From contig JAQULX010000141.1 of the NCBI GenBank assembly GCA_028718465.1, forward strand, positions 1 through 7,040: a stretch of 7,040 nucleotides of DNA, written 5' to 3'. Each line of letters begins with the position of its first letter. Positions within the stretch are counted from its first letter, which is position 1. Source of the stretch: Dehalococcoidales bacterium. GTDB taxonomy: Bacteria; Chloroflexota; Dehalococcoidia; Dehalococcoidales; UBA3254. Made by a program: the position numbers and the translations under genes. Below, one piece after another: positions 5,904 to 7,040 of this stretch. The notes under the pieces are model-generated. The model saw nothing but the letters and a program-made list of their open reading frames with translations, was not told the DNA's origin and did not search any database.

Positions 5904-5944
5904 CCTCAAGCTAAATGGCTACACGCGAGCCATTTAGCTTGAGG
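5904..5944 (+). terminator. perfect 17-bp hairpin between dctP and dctQM
   Basis: Bases 5904-5920 and 5928-5944 are exact reverse complements (17 bp) around the loop ACACGCG. The hairpin begins 22 bases after the dctP stop. No T-run follows on the plus strand (AACCGAATCC), so it is not a standard Rho-independent terminator. An mRNA-stabilising or partial-attenuation element that raises binding-protein output over permease output is more likely. On the minus strand the stem is followed by a T-rich stretch, but no minus gene lies nearby. Confidence 0.6.
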
Positions 5945-6003
5945 AACCGAATCCTGTCACCCTGCAAACCATCAGAAAGCAAAGACTCTAAACAGAGGAT
6001 AAT

Positions 6004-7040
6004 GTGAGAGAAAATAAAATATCCTTTTCAAATGGGGCGCCCGTTGTTTCTAAAAAAACTTCTTTTGGCTTTTTAGCGAATATTCTTTCCAAAATCGAGC
6101 GTATTGGGGCTATCATCTCGGGAGCCTTTGTCATGATAATGATGGTCATGACTACCCTGGATGTTGTTTCCCGCTATATTTTTAACAGTCCTATTACCGG
6201 GAACTATGAGTTACAGCCTTTACTGCTTGTCGGCGTAGTTTTTTTGGCCGCGGCCAGTATACAGGCTAAAAGAAGCCATATCTCACTGGATTTGATAACC
6301 GCCCATTTACCCAAAGTGCCGCAGGCTTCAATCCGTCTATTCAGCGACCTTTTTTTCCTCTCATTTTCCGCAGTTATTTGCTGGCAGTTCCTTCTGGCAA
6401 CCAGGGCCGCTTGGATCTCTCATGATTATTACTGGGGGCTGGTCAAATTCCCCCTCTGGCCTCCTTATCTGATTATTGCTGTAGGGACTTTTTTTCTTTC
6501 AATACGCCTCATTGAACAGATAGTAGGCAGCCAACTTTGGCGTGGAGTATCAGGTTTTAGTATTTCCTCCCGCCTGATAGGAACATTGATTCCGGTCGTA
6601 GTTATAATTCTCCTCTTTTGGGGTATCCTGTATAGTATTGATGCTCATATCACACCTATGACTGTTGGTGTGATTGCTATAATCGTTTTTTTGGTCTTAC
6701 TATTTTTGGGGGTCCCTGTTTCTGCCTGCATGGGCTTGATATCCATCGTCGGGATCTGGATGATTAAAGGAGGCTCAAGTGCCCTTGGCCAGGCCGCCAG
6801 CGGTCCTTTTTCATCAGTAGGACAATATACTTTGACGGTTATGCCGCTCTTTATAATCATGGGCTCCTTTGCTGGTCTGGCAGGATTTGCTGAAGAGGCG
6901 TTTAATCTAGCCAAAAAATGGCTTGAGGGGATTCCAGGCGGCATTATCCATGCTACCATCATTGGGGCTACAGCCTTTGGCGCTGCAACCGGTTCCGGGG
7001 CAGCTTCTTGCGCTATTCTAACCAAAATAACTATCCCGGA
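6004..7040 (+). CDS. dctQM: TRAP transporter fused permease DctQ-DctM (partial at right edge)
   Basis: One frame stays open from GTG at 6004-6006 to the window end: 345 residues and still open. The nearest upstream stop is TAA at 5989-5991, and AGAGGA ends four bases before the GTG. The DctQ part has four helices (about 34-55, 68-88, 112-133, 152-172), the signature RYIFNSPITGNYEL (57-70), HISLD (92-96) and the PLWPPYLIIAVG entry to helix four. An extra helix (about 191-211) then joins to DctM, which starts near 217 with FLGVPVSA (234-241), MPLFIIMGS (280-288), IPGGI and AFGAATGSGAAS (324-335), the conserved Gly/Ser hairpin region. Family role: DctM is the sodium-driven elevator transport subunit and DctQ its scaffold; fused QM forms are known, for example in sialic-acid TRAP systems. 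It works with the lipoprotein encoded upstream. Confidence 0.9.
   Translation, partial: MRENKISFSNGAPVVSKKTSFGFLANILSKIERIGAIISGAFVMIMMVMTTLDVVSRYIFNSPITGNYELQPLLLVGVVFLAAASIQAKRSHISLDLITAHLPKVPQASIRLFSDLFFLSFSAVICWQFLLATRAAWISHDYYWGLVKFPLWPPYLIIAVGTFFLSIRLIEQIVGSQLWRGVSGFSISSRLIGTLIPVVVIILLFWGILYSIDAHITPMTVGVIAIIVFLVLLFLGVPVSACMGLISIVGIWMIKGGSSALGQAASGPFSSVGQYTLTVMPLFIIMGSFAGLAGFAEEAFNLAKKWLEGIPGGIIHATIIGATAFGAATGSGAASCAILTKITIP

Noticed and set aside
6645..7025. Minus-strand open frame of 126 codons
   Set aside because: Antisense to the DctM part of the permease, which has clear family motifs; no independent support.

Overview
The window looks like an ordinary bacterial chromosome segment: two housekeeping fragments followed by accessory transport and regulatory genes. 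The solute-binding protein carries a lipobox and a Thr-rich tether, which favours a single-membrane (monoderm-type) envelope. Together with the style of the ribosomal and TRAP genes this is compatible with Chloroflexota (Dehalococcoidia-like), but that placement is a low-confidence inference and no rRNA or tRNA is present to test it.

Left part (1-1148): the 3' end of atpC (F1 ATP synthase epsilon) runs in from the left edge and is followed by a hairpin. Convergent to it, on the minus strand, is a compact rpsP-khpA operon (ribosomal protein bS16 and a KH-domain RNA-binding protein) with a 4-base stop/start overlap and a strong promoter. Upstream of rpsP, on the same strand, is what looks like the decayed 3' end of another protein gene.

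Middle part (1149-3357): a two-gene plus-strand operon encodes a MarR-family regulator and a 14-helix DHA2/EmrB-type drug-efflux permease, overlapping by 8 bases. A sigma-70-like promoter ends almost at the marR start codon, and an inverted repeat spans that codon, consistent with an autorepressed, nearly leaderless transcript.

Right part (3358-7040): an AT-rich minus-strand gene encodes a helix-turn-helix protein with a large C-terminal sensor-like domain that I cannot name securely. It is divergent from a TRAP transporter operon: a DctP-type lipoprotein, then a fused DctQ-DctM permease that runs off the right edge. The 385-base divergent spacer holds repeats and small hairpins and could be where the regulator controls the transporter. 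A perfect 17-bp hairpin lies between dctP and dctQM.

I do not see a new defence, mobile or CRISPR-like system. The most interesting points are the TRAP binding protein lacking the arginine normally used to hold the substrate carboxylate, the P/QM intercistronic hairpin, and the compositionally foreign regulator beside the transporter.
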